DNA of 64,000 nt from Sandaracinobacteroides saxicola (GTDB lineage Bacteria; Pseudomonadota; Alphaproteobacteria; Sphingomonadales; Sphingomonadaceae), in NCBI RefSeq assembly GCF_014117445.1, contig NZ_CP059851.1, forward strand, positions 930,001 to 994,000, in the 5' to 3' direction. The first letter of the stretch is position 1; every line of letters begins with the position of its first letter. Positions 35,658-44,529 of the stretch are shown piece after piece. Position numbers and translations under genes: made by a program. The notes beneath the pieces were generated by a model, which saw nothing but the letters and a program-made list of their open reading frames with translations, searched no databases and was not told where the DNA came from.

Positions 35658-36845
35658 ATGTACAAGATGACAATGATGATGCTTGCCGCCAGCCTGGTGG
35701 CGGTACCGGCGCAGGCCGAGAAAGGCACTGGCAAGACGTTCGATGTCGCGCTGTTCGGCAAGAATATCCAGGGCGGGATGGACGCGGTGGCGGGCGGGTT
35801 CGCCTGGTCGGTGGCACAGAATGGCAAGCCGGCGGGCACGGGCAAGAAGGGGTTCGCGCGGACACCGGCCGACGGCAACCTGCCGCATTCGCCCAGTCAG
35901 CGGCAGAACATCGCCAGCGTATCGAAGATGATCACCGCCGTGGCGGTGTTGCAGACCCTGCGGATGATGGGGAAGGACGAGGATACGCTGATCGCCGGCT
36001 ATTTCCCGCCGGGATGGAAGAAAGGCCCGAATGTCGACACGCTGACGTTCGCCCATCTGCTGGGCCATCGCAGCGGATTTCCGAATGCCAACATGAACAG
36101 CAAGGCACTGCTCGATTACAGTGCGATGAAGGCGATGGTGGCCGCGGGCACGCCGGGTCCGGCCCCGCTGCCGGCACCACCCAAGGGCATCGATTATCGC
36201 AACGTCAACTATGCGCTGCTGCGCGTGCTGCTGTACAACATGCATAACCGCATCCCGGGGGTAACGCTGCGATCCGATGAGATCGCGCGGACGATGGAAG
36301 GCCAGTTGGGCGAGATCACCGGCGAGGCCGGGAGCGACGAATATGTCGGCAAGCTGGTGAGCTGGTTCTATGCCGCCTGGGTGCAGAAGAATGTGCTGGA
36401 GCCGGTGGGCGTGAAGGGCGCGCTGTGTCAGGACAAGAGTGCAACGCAGACGCTCTATTATGACAGGGACCAGACCATCCCGGGCAACAAGTCCATGGGC
36501 AACAACAGCTGGTCGGAATTCTGCGGCTCGGGCGGCTGGTATCTGTCGTCCAACGACCTGGTGCGGTTCATGACCTTCCTGCACAACAGCGAGGTGCTGC
36601 TGCCCGCGGCCTGGCGGCAGCGGATGATCGACAAAAGGTTCGGCGTGATGGGGCGGGTCGGCGATTTCGGCACCTATTGGAATCACGGCGGCGTGGTGGG
36701 TTCGGGGGGCGGCGGCGGTATCCATGCCTGCATCATGCGCTTTCCCAACAATGTGGAAGCCGCGGTGGTCGCCAACGTGGTATTGCCACCGAAGATCAGC
36801 ACCTGCCCCATCCTTGCCGATGCCTATGATGCGGCATGGAAGTGA
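35658..36845 (+). CDS. Serine hydrolase (beta-lactamase/esterase fold), secreted
   Basis: The 395-residue protein has a signal peptide (MYKMTMMMLAASLVAVPAQA). Its class-C beta-lactamase-like domain has the SxxK motif in NIASVSKMITAVAVLQ, the family motif FAHLLGHRSGFP, a Tyr-containing IDYRNVNYALLRVLL and a late GGVVGSGGGGGIHACIM in place of the usual H/KxG motif. Such proteins act as periplasmic esterases, D-aminopeptidases or peptidases; true beta-lactamase activity is not implied. Start chosen for the signal peptide; the frame extends upstream through the repeat. Confidence 0.8.
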   Translation: MYKMTMMMLAASLVAVPAQAEKGTGKTFDVALFGKNIQGGMDAVAGGFAWSVAQNGKPAGTGKKGFARTPADGNLPHSPSQRQNIASVSKMITAVAVLQTLRMMGKDEDTLIAGYFPPGWKKGPNVDTLTFAHLLGHRSGFPNANMNSKALLDYSAMKAMVAAGTPGPAPLPAPPKGIDYRNVNYALLRVLLYNMHNRIPGVTLRSDEIARTMEGQLGEITGEAGSDEYVGKLVSWFYAAWVQKNVLEPVGVKGALCQDKSATQTLYYDRDQTIPGNKSMGNNSWSEFCGSGGWYLSSNDLVRFMTFLHNSEVLLPAAWRQRMIDKRFGVMGRVGDFGTYWNHGGVVGSGGGGGIHACIMRFPNNVEAAVVANVVLPPKISTCPILADAYDAAWK

Positions 36846-36851
36846 CGGCCG

Positions 36852-36875
36852 GGGTGGCGGCTGACCCCGCCACCC
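36852..36875 (+). terminator. Possible hairpin terminator after the serine hydrolase
   Basis: GGGTGGCGG and CCGCCACCC form a perfect 9-bp stem around CTGACC, seven bases after the stop codon, followed by only a weak T/C-rich tract (TTGCCCTTCCC). It could act as a terminator or pause before the symporter gene. Confidence 0.4.
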
Positions 36876-36933
36876 TTGCCCTTCCCGGCGTCGCCTGCCA
36901 CTGCTGCGGCAAGGACAAGCCGGGAGTGGGTGC

Positions 36934-38196
36934 GTGGGAAACAAGCTGACCGTCTGGATTCTGGTGGCGCTGGGGCTGGGGCTGGTGCTGGGCCTGGTGA
37001 TGAACGCCACCATGGCACCGGCGGATGCCAAGGCCATCGGCAGCCAGCTGACCATCATCACCGACGTGTTCCTGCGGCTCATCAAGATGATCATCGCGCC
37101 GCTGGTGTTCGCCACGCTGGTCGCCGGCATCGCCGGCATGGGCGGGGACAGCAAGTCGCTAGGGCGCATCGGGGTGCGCACCATCGCCTGGTTTCTGGCG
37201 GCGACGGTGGTTTCCATCACGCTGGGGCTGCTGGCGGTGAATACCCTGCAACCGGGGGTGGGGCTGAACCTCTCCCTTCCCGTGGCGGACGCGGCGACCG
37301 CGGTGAAGACCGAGGCGCTGACGTTCCGCAAGGTCATCACCGAGATTTTCCCGAAGAGCATCGTCGATGCCATGGCGACCAACAACATCCTCCAGATCGT
37401 GGTGTTCGCCGTGTTTTTCGGCATTGCGCTTGCGAAGGTGGGGGAGCGTGGCCGGCCACTGGTGAAGGCGATGGAGGTGCTGATGGAGGTGATGCTGGTC
37501 ATCACCAACATCGTGATGTGGGTGGCGCCCTTCGCGGTGTTCGCGGCGGTAACGGCGACCGTCGCTGAACAGGGAGTCGGCATCCTGGCGACCTATGGGG
37601 CCTTCATGGGCGGTTTCTATGCCACGCTGCTGATCCTGCTGGCGATCATCCTGACGGCGGGTGGCCTGGTGATCGGGTTCGGCAACATCCCGCGGCTGGT
37701 GCGGGAAATCCGCGAACCCTTCCTGCTGGCGTTCAGCACGGCGAGCAGCGAGGCGGCCTATCCGCGCTTCCTGGCGGCGCTGGAGCGCTTCGGCGTGCCC
37801 AACCGTATCGCCAGCTTCACCCTGCCGCTGGGCTACAGCTTCAACCTCGACGGCTCGATGCTCTATTGCAGTTTCGCCACCGTGTTCATCGCCCAGGCCT
37901 ATGGCATCGACCTGACGCTGACGCAGGAAATCACCATGCTGCTGTTCCTGATGGTGGCGTCGAAGGGCATGGCGAGCGTGCCGCGCGCGAGCCTGGTGGT
38001 GATCACCGCGACGCTCAGCTTTTTCGGGCTGCCGACCGAGGGCGTGCTGCTGATCCTGGCGGTCGATCACTTCCTCGACATGGGGCGCAGCGCCACCAAT
38101 GTGGTCGGCAACGCGGTGGCGACGGCGGTGGTGGCGAAGTGGGAAGGCGAGCTGGGCCGCCCCGAACCCGCGGTATTGCGGAGTGAACGTCCGTAG
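36934..38196 (+). CDS. Dicarboxylate/amino acid:cation symporter (SDF family, DctA/GltP-like)
   Basis: A 420-residue, about eight-helix symporter. Typical segments are FLRLIKMIIAPLVFATLVAG and AFSTASSEAAYPRFLAALER (serine-rich reentrant loop), then YSFNLDGSMLYCSFATVFIA (where NLDGT is more usual) and ILAVDHFLDMGRSATNVVGN (substrate-binding Asp and TNVVGN). It imports C4-dicarboxylates or acidic amino acids with Na+ or H+. The start is GTG at 36934 with GGGAGTG upstream. Confidence 0.93.
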   Translation: MGNKLTVWILVALGLGLVLGLVMNATMAPADAKAIGSQLTIITDVFLRLIKMIIAPLVFATLVAGIAGMGGDSKSLGRIGVRTIAWFLAATVVSITLGLLAVNTLQPGVGLNLSLPVADAATAVKTEALTFRKVITEIFPKSIVDAMATNNILQIVVFAVFFGIALAKVGERGRPLVKAMEVLMEVMLVITNIVMWVAPFAVFAAVTATVAEQGVGILATYGAFMGGFYATLLILLAIILTAGGLVIGFGNIPRLVREIREPFLLAFSTASSEAAYPRFLAALERFGVPNRIASFTLPLGYSFNLDGSMLYCSFATVFIAQAYGIDLTLTQEITMLLFLMVASKGMASVPRASLVVITATLSFFGLPTEGVLLILAVDHFLDMGRSATNVVGNAVATAVVAKWEGELGRPEPAVLRSERP

Positions 38197-38219
38197 ATTT
38201 CGCTTGGCAATCCGTCGCG

Positions 38220-38238
38220 ATTTGAGTTAGCCTCAAAT
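38220..38238. promoter_or_regulatory. Inverted repeat upstream of the CYP153 gene
   Basis: ATTTGAG and CTCAAAT form a perfect 7-base inverted repeat around TTAGC, ending 30 bases before the P450 start, in the only AT-rich spot of this intergenic region. It is placed like an operator overlapping the promoter; the binding protein is unknown. Confidence 0.4.
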
Positions 38239-38268
38239 TGAGAGGGCGAGCGAATCGGGAGACGCATC

Positions 38269-39513
38269 ATGGCCACAGCCTACAAGCCGAGCGAGCTGAC
38301 ACTGGACGATCTGGACATCTCGCGGCCGGATTTGTGGCGCGACTATGCCATCCTGCCGAAGCTGGCGACGCTGCGGAACGCCGGCCCCTTGCATTACTGC
38401 CCGGAGAGCGATTTCGGCCCCTATTGGTCGGTCATGTCCCACCGCGAGATCGTGGAAGTGGAGAGCAAACCCGACATCTTTTCTTCGAGCTGGGACCGGG
38501 GCGGCATCACCATCGGCGGGCGGCCGCCGGAGGGGGAGGAGGAAATCCGCTTCCCCATGTTCATCGCCATGGACCGGCCGCAGCATACCGGCCAGCGGCG
38601 CACGGTGGCGCCGGCCTTCACGCCTTCCGAAATGGACCGGCTGCGCGCCAGCATCCGCGGCCGCACGGCGACCTTGCTTGACAGCCTGCCCGTAGGTGAG
38701 GCGTTCGACTGGGTGGATCTGGTCTCCGTCGAGCTGACGACGCAGATGCTGGCGACTCTGTTCGACTTCCCTTGGGAAGACCGCCGCCTGCTGCCCTATT
38801 GGTCCGATGTGGCGACCGACTTCGACGCGATCAAGGATGTGGAATCGCACCGCAAGCGGCATGAGATCCTGTTCCAGATGGTGGTCTATTTCCAGCGGCT
38901 GTGGGACGAGCGCAAGGAGAAGGGCCTGGCGCCCGACCTCATCTCGATGATGATCAATTCGGATGCCACCAAGGACATGAGCCAGCTGGAATATCTGGGC
39001 AATCTGATCCTGCTGATCGTGGGCGGCAACGATACCACACGCAACAGCATGACCGGCGCGGTGATGGTGCAGAACCGCTATCCCGATCAATGGGCGAAGC
39101 TGGTGGCGAACCCGGCGCTGATCCCGAACGCCACCAGCGAACTGATCCGCTGGCAGACGCCGCTGGCGCACATGCGGCGCACCGCGCTCGCCGATACCGT
39201 CGTGGCCGGGCAGACGATCCGCGCCGGCGACAATGTGGTGATGTGGTATCTGTCCGCCAACCGCGAGGAGGGCATGTTCGCCGCCGCCGACACCTGGATG
39301 CCGGACCGGGAGAATGCGCGGCGGCACCTGGCCTTCGGGCACGGCATCCATCGCTGCGTCGGCGCGCGTCTGGCCGAATTGCAGCTGGGCATCCTGTTCG
39401 AAGAGATGCTGGCTCGCAACATGCGCGTACGCGCGCTCGCCGAGCCGAAACGGGTGAACAACTGCTTCGTGCACGGCTATCGCCAGCTGATGGTGGAGAT
39501 GATGCGCGGCTGA
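38269..39513 (+). CDS. Cytochrome P450, CYP153 (alkane/fatty-acid hydroxylase) type
   Basis: A 414-residue P450. The I-helix LIVGGNDTTRNSMTGAVMV, the segment FPMFIAMDRPQHTGQRR, the ExxR-region SELIRWQTPLAHMRRTALAD and the heme loop LAFGHGIHRCVGARLAELQL match the CYP153 family, which hydroxylates medium-chain alkanes and related chains at the terminal carbon. Family assignment is by motif. No ferredoxin or ferredoxin reductase gene is adjacent. The inverted repeat at 38220 may control it. Confidence 0.88.
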   Translation: MATAYKPSELTLDDLDISRPDLWRDYAILPKLATLRNAGPLHYCPESDFGPYWSVMSHREIVEVESKPDIFSSSWDRGGITIGGRPPEGEEEIRFPMFIAMDRPQHTGQRRTVAPAFTPSEMDRLRASIRGRTATLLDSLPVGEAFDWVDLVSVELTTQMLATLFDFPWEDRRLLPYWSDVATDFDAIKDVESHRKRHEILFQMVVYFQRLWDERKEKGLAPDLISMMINSDATKDMSQLEYLGNLILLIVGGNDTTRNSMTGAVMVQNRYPDQWAKLVANPALIPNATSELIRWQTPLAHMRRTALADTVVAGQTIRAGDNVVMWYLSANREEGMFAAADTWMPDRENARRHLAFGHGIHRCVGARLAELQLGILFEEMLARNMRVRALAEPKRVNNCFVHGYRQLMVEMMRG

Positions 39514-39522
39514 GGCCGGCGC

Positions 39523-39915
39523 TTAGGGGTACACCAGCAGGATCGGGCCGGGGTAGCGGGTCAGCGTCGTATCGACGGTCAGCAGGGTAACAGTTTCCGA
39601 TATCGCTTGTCCGATCAGAGCTCGATCGAATGGATCGCGATGGTAGAGTGGCAAGGCGGCAGCATGCTGCGCATGTAACGCATTGAACGGCAACTCCCCC
39701 CACCCCGCGCGCCGGAGGGTTGTTTCGACTTCCTTTGCGTCCCAGCGAAAGTCGGGCCTGCCAGCGGCCTGCTTGATGCCGATTTCCCAGATGCTGATCG
39801 AACTGAACAGCGGCTCATTGCGGACATCGCCCAACATCTCCCTCGCTTGAGCCGTGAAGCGGGCGTCGCCTGCCGTGAACCACAGGAGGAGATGCGTGTC
39901 GAACAGTAGCCTCAA
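39523..39915 (-). CDS. PIN-domain toxin (VapC-like)
   Basis: A 130-residue PIN ribonuclease with the acidic residues in place: MRLLFDTHLLLWFTAGD (first Asp), SISIWEIGIKQA (Glu), YHRDPFDRALIGQA (Asp) and LLTVDTTLTRYPG (last Asp). VapC toxins cleave tRNA or rRNA when their antitoxin is lost. ATG at 39915 overlaps the antitoxin stop (ATGA). Convergent with the P450 gene, 9 bases away. Confidence 0.92.
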   Translation of the reverse strand: MRLLFDTHLLLWFTAGDARFTAQAREMLGDVRNEPLFSSISIWEIGIKQAAGRPDFRWDAKEVETTLRRAGWGELPFNALHAQHAAALPLYHRDPFDRALIGQAISETVTLLTVDTTLTRYPGPILLVYP

Positions 39916-40184
39916 TCGCGCAGCCCGAACATCTCTTCGATTTCGTCGCGGAACGGCGTCTTGATATCATCCGGCGCCACGAACCGGCCTTTCAGCGCGC
40001 CGAAGCCGCGTGCGATCAGCAACTTCTCGCCCGAGAGCGGCGTGTCGTCGGCAGGCACCACCTTGACCAGCGGTTTGCCGGCGCGGGCGATGATGAACGG
40101 CTTGCCAGCGGCGGCATCGGCGACGAGGCGGGAGAGGTGGGTTTTGGCCTCATGCATGTTGATGACGGGAAGCGGGGCGGTCAT
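39912..40184 (-). CDS. Phd/YefM-type antitoxin
   Basis: The 90-residue antitoxin has the Phd motif MTAPLPVINMHEAKTHLSRL, then AAAGKPFIIARAGKPLVKVV, and an acidic C-terminal tail (DDIKTPFRDEIEEMFG) of the kind that wraps the PIN toxin. ATG at 40184 fits the family start; an upstream in-frame ATG gives eight extra residues. The pair should repress its own promoter; an inverted repeat lies at 40221-40247. Confidence 0.92.
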   Translation of the reverse strand: MTAPLPVINMHEAKTHLSRLVADAAAGKPFIIARAGKPLVKVVPADDTPLSGEKLLIARGFGALKGRFVAPDDIKTPFRDEIEEMFGLRD

Positions 40185-40220
40185 GGCGGTTTCCTGCGTG
40201 TGAACCAACCAAACTTAGTC

Positions 40221-40247
40221 CGCTTGGTTGAAAAAATCAACCAAGCG
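40221..40247. promoter_or_regulatory. Perfect 11-bp inverted repeat upstream of the antitoxin
   Basis: CGCTTGGTTGA and TCAACCAAGCG surround AAAAA. The element is 37 bases upstream of the antitoxin start and 26 bases past the end of the DUF805 gene, with extra half-sites (GAACCAACCAAAC) closer to the antitoxin. It could be the toxin-antitoxin operator, or a terminator for DUF805; no T-run follows on the minus strand, so I favour the operator. Confidence 0.5.
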
Positions 40248-40272
40248 GGGTGGGGCGGAGGTTCCGGCCGCC

Positions 40273-40668
40273 TTATCGCTCCATGATGCCAGGATTGCCG
40301 CGGCCCTTGGGATCGTCCCCGAAACGGTTCGGGCCGGGGGTGCCGTCGAGTACGAAAAACACCAGCAGCACAATGCTGCCGATCAGCGGGACCAGGCCGA
40401 TCAGATACCACCAGCCGCTGCGATCGGTATCGTGCAGACGACGGACGGCGACGGCGAGCGAGGGAATGAAGAAGGCAAGGGCGAGGATGCCGACGAGCGC
40501 GATGAAAACGCCCCCCGGCTCGCCATTGGGGCCCGGCGGGCTGACCAAGGTGCCGACAAGCGCGACAAAGGCATAGATCACCACCAGAAACAGCGAGAAC
40601 AACCAATATTCCTGACGGCGCGAGCGCCCCCTGAAATCCGCGTAACGGCGCAATGGTTCGAACATCAT
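40273..40668 (-). CDS. DUF805 membrane protein
   Basis: A 131-residue inner-membrane protein with the DUF805 opening FEPLRRYADFRGRSRRQEYW and at least three hydrophobic segments (LFSLFLVVIYAFVALVGT; VFIALVGILALAFFIP; LIGLVPLIGSIVLLVFFV). The loop AVRRLHDTDRSGWWYLIG between the last two is the family hallmark. Function is unknown. A single-gene unit. Confidence 0.9.
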   Translation of the reverse strand: MMFEPLRRYADFRGRSRRQEYWLFSLFLVVIYAFVALVGTLVSPPGPNGEPGGVFIALVGILALAFFIPSLAVAVRRLHDTDRSGWWYLIGLVPLIGSIVLLVFFVLDGTPGPNRFGDDPKGRGNPGIMER

Positions 40669-40728
40669 GTCATTTCCCCTGCTTGTGTCCGATGCTGGCA
40701 GGGACGAAGGCGTGGCGTCAAGCCGCGA

Positions 40729-42249
40729 TCAGTTGACGGGACGCTGCCGGCGAAAACTCAGCGCCTCGGCGATGTGCGCGCGTCCGACCGTTTCGGCGCC
40801 CTGCAAATCCGCCAGCGTGCGCGCAACCCGCAGCGTGCGGTGATAGCCCCGCGCCGACAGTTTCATCGCCTCGGCCGCCTGGGTCAGCAGCCGGCGGCCG
40901 GCGTCGTCCGGTGCGGCGGCTTCCTCCAGCAGCTTGCCATCGGCCTCGGCATTGCAGCGGGCGGCATCGCCATAGCGCGCGCGTTGCAGGGCGCGGGCCG
41001 CGGCGACGCGCGCCGCGACCATCGCACTGTCCTCGGCGGGCGGCGGCAGGCTGAGGTCGGCGGCGCTGACCGCCTGCACCTCGATATGCAGGTCGATGCG
41101 GTCCAACAACGGCCCCGACAGCTTCGCCTGATACTCCCCGGCGCAGCGCGGCGCGCGGGCGCAGGCGAGCGCGGCGTCTGAGAGGTGCCCGCAGCGGCAG
41201 GGGTTCATCGCGGCGATCAGCTGCACGCGGGCAGGGTAGGTGACATGCGCCGCCGCGCGGGCGACCACGACCTCGCCGCGTTCCAGCGGCTGCCGCAGGC
41301 TGTCGAGCACGCCGGCGGCGAATTCGGGAAGCTCATCGAGAAACAGCACGCCCAGATGCGCCAGGCTGACCTCGCCGGGCTTGGCTTTCGCGCCACCGCC
41401 CACCAGCGCCGGCATGGACGCGCTGTGGTGCGGTGCCCGAAAAGGCCGGTGGCGGGCGATGCGGGTACCATCCAATGTGCCGGCCATGCTGGCGATCATC
41501 GCCACTTCCAGCGCCTCGGCGGTGGAGAGCGGCGGCAGGATGCCGGGCAGGCAGGCGGCGAGCATCGATTTGCCGGCGCCCGGCGGGCCCGACATCAGCA
41601 GGTTGTGGCCGCCGGCAGCGGCGATCTCCAGCGCGCGCTTGGGAATTTCCTGGCCCTTCACCTCGGCCAGGTCGGGGCCGCGGAAGCCGCTTTCGCTGAG
41701 CGCCGCGGCCTCCGGCGCCGGCAGCGCGCGCACGCCCTGGAGATGGTGGATGAGGGCGAGCAGGTCGGGCGCACCGATCACCTCGATGCCGCCGCTGCCC
41801 GAGGCGAGCCAGGCGGCTTCCGAGGCTTGCGCGGCAGGGCAGATCAGGCCCAGCCCCCGTCCCGCGGCGTGCATCGCGGCGAGCAGCACGCCCGGCGACG
41901 GCGCGACCCGCCCATCGAGGCCGAGTTCGCCGACGACGACATAGCTGCCCAGCGTTTCCGCGTCGACCACCCCCATGGCGCCCAGCAGCGCCAGTGCGAT
42001 GGGCAGGTCGTAGTGCGAGCCTTCCTTGGCGAGGTCGGCGGGCGCCAGGTTGATGGTCACGCGCTTGGGCGGCAGCGACAGGCCAATGGCGGCAAAGGCG
42101 GCAGCCACGCGGTCGCGGCTTTCGCGCACCGCCTTGTCGGGCAGGCCCACCAGGGTGACTCCGGTCTGGCCGGGGGCCACCTGGACCTGTGCGTCAACGG
42201 GTTTTGCCTCCAGCCCAAGATAGGCGACGGTTGCCACATGCGCGACCAA
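40729..42249 (-). CDS. YifB/ComM-family Mg-chelatase-like AAA+ ATPase
   Basis: A 506-residue protein with a Lon-S16-like N-terminal domain (LVGLPDKAVRESRDRVAAAF, LAPADLAKEGSHYDLPIALA), Walker A in MSGPPGAGKSMLAACLPGI, PFRAPHHSASMPALVGGG, Walker B in HLGVLFLDELPEFA, and a C-terminal domain LSARGYHRTLRVARTLADL. ComM is a branch-migration helicase that aids recombination of incoming DNA in naturally transformable bacteria. Start appears to be TTG at 42249 (MVAHVATVAYLGLE); a GTG four codons later is an alternative. Together with comF at 60293 it would support competence. Confidence 0.93.
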   Translation of the reverse strand: MVAHVATVAYLGLEAKPVDAQVQVAPGQTGVTLVGLPDKAVRESRDRVAAAFAAIGLSLPPKRVTINLAPADLAKEGSHYDLPIALALLGAMGVVDAETLGSYVVVGELGLDGRVAPSPGVLLAAMHAAGRGLGLICPAAQASEAAWLASGSGGIEVIGAPDLLALIHHLQGVRALPAPEAAALSESGFRGPDLAEVKGQEIPKRALEIAAAGGHNLLMSGPPGAGKSMLAACLPGILPPLSTAEALEVAMIASMAGTLDGTRIARHRPFRAPHHSASMPALVGGGAKAKPGEVSLAHLGVLFLDELPEFAAGVLDSLRQPLERGEVVVARAAAHVTYPARVQLIAAMNPCRCGHLSDAALACARAPRCAGEYQAKLSGPLLDRIDLHIEVQAVSAADLSLPPPAEDSAMVAARVAAARALQRARYGDAARCNAEADGKLLEEAAAPDDAGRRLLTQAAEAMKLSARGYHRTLRVARTLADLQGAETVGRAHIAEALSFRRQRPVN

Positions 42250-42352
42250 AGGCGATGCTCCGAACAGGTCCGACCCTGCGTAATGACGTCCCGTTAGCCG
42301 ACCGGGTGGCGGGAGGGAAGTGGCAGGGCGCGCGCCGTTCGACTGCCTGGGG

Positions 42353-42427
<75 letters not shown>

Positions 42428-42475
42428 ATGCCGCGCGTGTAGCGCGACATGCCGCTTTGCTCAACTGCCGCGTAT

Positions 42476-42569
42476 GACCCGCATTTTGATGGGATCAAAA
42501 TGCGGGTCTGTCTTTTTGTCGCGGTGCATCCCTTGCGGAAAACCGGAACCCGTTTTTCCGCGATACACT
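42476..42569. repeat. Composite palindromic intergenic element (RIME-like)
   Basis: A perfect 15-bp hairpin (GACCCGCATTTTGAT, loop GGG, 42476-42508) is followed by TGTCTTTTT and then by a second palindrome, GCGGAAAA with TTTTCCGC (42535-42561). Layout and the core GCGGAAAACCGGAACC resemble the dispersed intergenic repeats of alphaproteobacteria (RIME type). The second hairpin starts 8 bases past the TerC stop on the minus strand and may also end that transcript. Confidence 0.55.
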
Positions 42570-43661
42570 CTAGCCGGCGTCGCCGGGCTTGTTGCCGCCC
42601 AGCGGGTAGCCGACGGTCGTTTTCGGCGTCGCCTCCGGCGCGGTGTCGCGCGTCTTCCACAGGCTCCAGCCAATGCCGGTGAACAGGATGACGAAGGTGA
42701 TCGACAGGCTCCAGCTCGCCGGGAATTTCCCGCCCTCGAAGCCGAGCAGGTCGGCGACGAAGATTTTGGAACCGATGAACACCAGCAGCACCGCCAGCGC
42801 ATATTTCAGATAGTGGAAGCGGTGCACCAGCGCCGCGAGCGCGAAATAAAGCGCGCGAAGGCCCAGGATGGCGAAGATGTTCGAGGTGTAGACGATGAAC
42901 GGATCCGTGGTGATCGCGAAGATCGCCGGCACGCTGTCCACCGCGAAGATCACATCGACGATTTCGATCATGATCAGCGCCAGCATCAGCGGCGTCATCC
43001 AGCGCACCATCCTGCCGGTCTGCGGGTCGGGCTTTTCCACGAAGAAGCGGTCGCCATGGAGCTCGTCGGTCACCCGGAACCGCTTCTTCACAAACTTCAG
43101 GACTTTCGATTCGCCGACGTTATATTCCTTGTCGGCGGTGACCCACATCATCACGCCGGTGTAAATCAGGAAGACGGCGAAGATATACATGACCCAGGCG
43201 AACTGGCTGACCAGCGTGGCGCCCAGCCCGATCATGATCGCGCGCAGCACGATGACGCCCAGGATGCCCCAGAACAGCACGCGGTGCTGATAGACGCGCG
43301 GGATCGCGAAATAGGTGAAGATCATGGCGATGACGAAGACATTGTCCATCGCCAGTGATTTTTCGATCACGAAACCGGTCAGATAGAGTTTCGCCGCCTC
43401 GAACCCCGGCAGCAGGGTGGCGGCCTCGGCGGCGGTCGCGCCGGCTCTCGCATCCTCGAACGCCCACCAGACGAAACCGGAATAGGCAACGCCCAGCGTG
43501 ATGTAGAAGGCGGAGAGAATGAGGCTCTCCTTCACCTCGATCTCGCGGTTGTCCTTGTGCAGCACGCCCAGGTCGAAGGCGAGCAGCACGATCACGACAC
43601 CGATGAAGCTGAACCACAGCCACAAGGGTTTCGTCAGCCATTCATAGGTCAAGACATCCAT
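42570..43661 (-). CDS. TerC/Alx-family integral membrane protein
   Basis: A 363-residue, nine-helix membrane protein. It has [20 protein letters not shown], then [20 protein letters not shown], then [20 protein letters not shown] and [20 protein letters not shown]. The paired Asp-containing helices are the TerC/Alx signature. Alx/TerC proteins are linked to manganese efflux, alkaline response or metal loading of exported enzymes. ATG at 43661 ([16 protein letters not shown]) is preceded by AAAGGGG. That ribosome-binding sequence is complementary to a segment 77 bases upstream in the leader (see 43664-43757). Confidence 0.93.
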   Translation of the reverse strand: MDVLTYEWLTKPLWLWFSFIGVVIVLLAFDLGVLHKDNREIEVKESLILSAFYITLGVAYSGFVWWAFEDARAGATAAEAATLLPGFEAAKLYLTGFVIEKSLAMDNVFVIAMIFTYFAIPRVYQHRVLFWGILGVIVLRAIMIGLGATLVSQFAWVMYIFAVFLIYTGVMMWVTADKEYNVGESKVLKFVKKRFRVTDELHGDRFFVEKPDPQTGRMVRWMTPLMLALIMIEIVDVIFAVDSVPAIFAITTDPFIVYTSNIFAILGLRALYFALAALVHRFHYLKYALAVLLVFIGSKIFVADLLGFEGGKFPASWSLSITFVILFTGIGWSLWKTRDTAPEATPKTTVGYPLGGNKPGDAG

Positions 43662-43663
43662 CA

Positions 43664-43757
43664 CGGGCCCCTTTGTTGCCACCTGCGGCGCCGCGTGCCG
43701 CGCCGAAACCATGCTTCATCCGACATCACGGTGTCGCCACACCGCCAGAGGGGCCCG
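43664..43757 (-). promoter_or_regulatory. Structured leader of the TerC/Alx gene with a possible ribosome-site-sequestering stem
   Basis: Read on the minus strand, CGGGCCCCT (43757-43749) can pair with AGGGGCCCG (43672-43664), and the latter contains the ribosome-binding sequence of the TerC gene, 2 bases before its ATG. Between them lies a perfect local hairpin, GGTGT-GGCG-ACACC. I did not recognise the conserved core of the yybP-ykoY manganese riboswitch, which often precedes this family. GGGCCC is itself palindromic, which weakens the signal. Confidence 0.4.
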
Positions 43758-43902
43758 GATTGCGGCGGCAAATGGGGTGGCCCGGGCCGATAAGCAAGAC
43801 ATGATTTTGCGGCAACGCAACATTTGCGTGGTTTGTGGAATTCCAATGGAAGCGCTAAAGCTGCCGGCGGACGCGGGGCCGCGACCTGCTTTTGAGAGAT
43901 CC

Positions 43903-44529
43903 ATGGCCGATTACCACACGCATGACGACGACGAGCCGCTGAGCGGCGAGGACCGCGACGCCAGCATTCCCGCCGATGTGCTGGATGCCGTGCGCACGCT
44001 CATTCGCTGGGCCGGAGATGATCCGGAGCGGGAAGGCCTGCACGACACGCCCGGGCGGGTGGCGCGTGCCTATCGCGAATATTTCAAGGGCTATGCGGAG
44101 GATCCCGAAGGCCATCTCGCACGCACCTTCGAGGAGGTGGGCGGCTATGACGAGATCGTGCTGCTGCGCGACATCCCGTTCCAGTCGCACTGCGAACATC
44201 ACATGGCGCCGATCATCGGCAAATGCCACGTCGCCTATCTGCCCACAACGCGCGTGGTCGGCATCAGCAAGCTGGCGCGCGTGGTGCAGGGCTATGCCAA
44301 GCGGTTGCAGGTGCAGGAACGGCTGACGGCGGAGATCGCCGACGCGATCCAGCACGGGCTGCACCCGCGCGGCGTCGCCGTGGTGGTGGAGGCGAGCCAT
44401 GCCTGCATGTCGGCGCGCGGCGTGCTGACGCCCGGCGTCAGCATGATTACCAGTCGCATGATGGGGGTGTTCCGGGAGGATGAGCGCAGCCGCAAGGAAG
44501 TGCTGGCGTTGATGAAGATCGGCGGGTGA
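43903..44529 (+). CDS. folE: GTP cyclohydrolase I (FolE)
   Basis: The 208-residue enzyme catalyses the first step of tetrahydrofolate synthesis. Seen: [19 protein letters not shown], the zinc ligands in [40 protein letters not shown], and the late Cys ligand in [14 protein letters not shown] at 43903 is preceded by GAGAG; the frame extends upstream but without family sequence. Its stop overlaps the rimO start (GTGA). Confidence 0.97.
   Translation: MADYHTHDDDEPLSGEDRDASIPADVLDAVRTLIRWAGDDPEREGLHDTPGRVARAYREYFKGYAEDPEGHLARTFEEVGGYDEIVLLRDIPFQSHCEHHMAPIIGKCHVAYLPTTRVVGISKLARVVQGYAKRLQVQERLTAEIADAIQHGLHPRGVAVVVEASHACMSARGVLTPGVSMITSRMMGVFREDERSRKEVLALMKIGG

Noticed and set aside
42476-42517. 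Intrinsic terminator for a plus-strand transcript
   Set aside because: No plus-strand gene lies upstream; the neighbouring genes and the tRNA are on the minus strand, so a repeat element is the better reading.
43662-43810. yybP-ykoY manganese riboswitch before TerC
   Set aside because: The conserved core sequences of that class were not found; only the generic stem with the ribosome-binding site remains.
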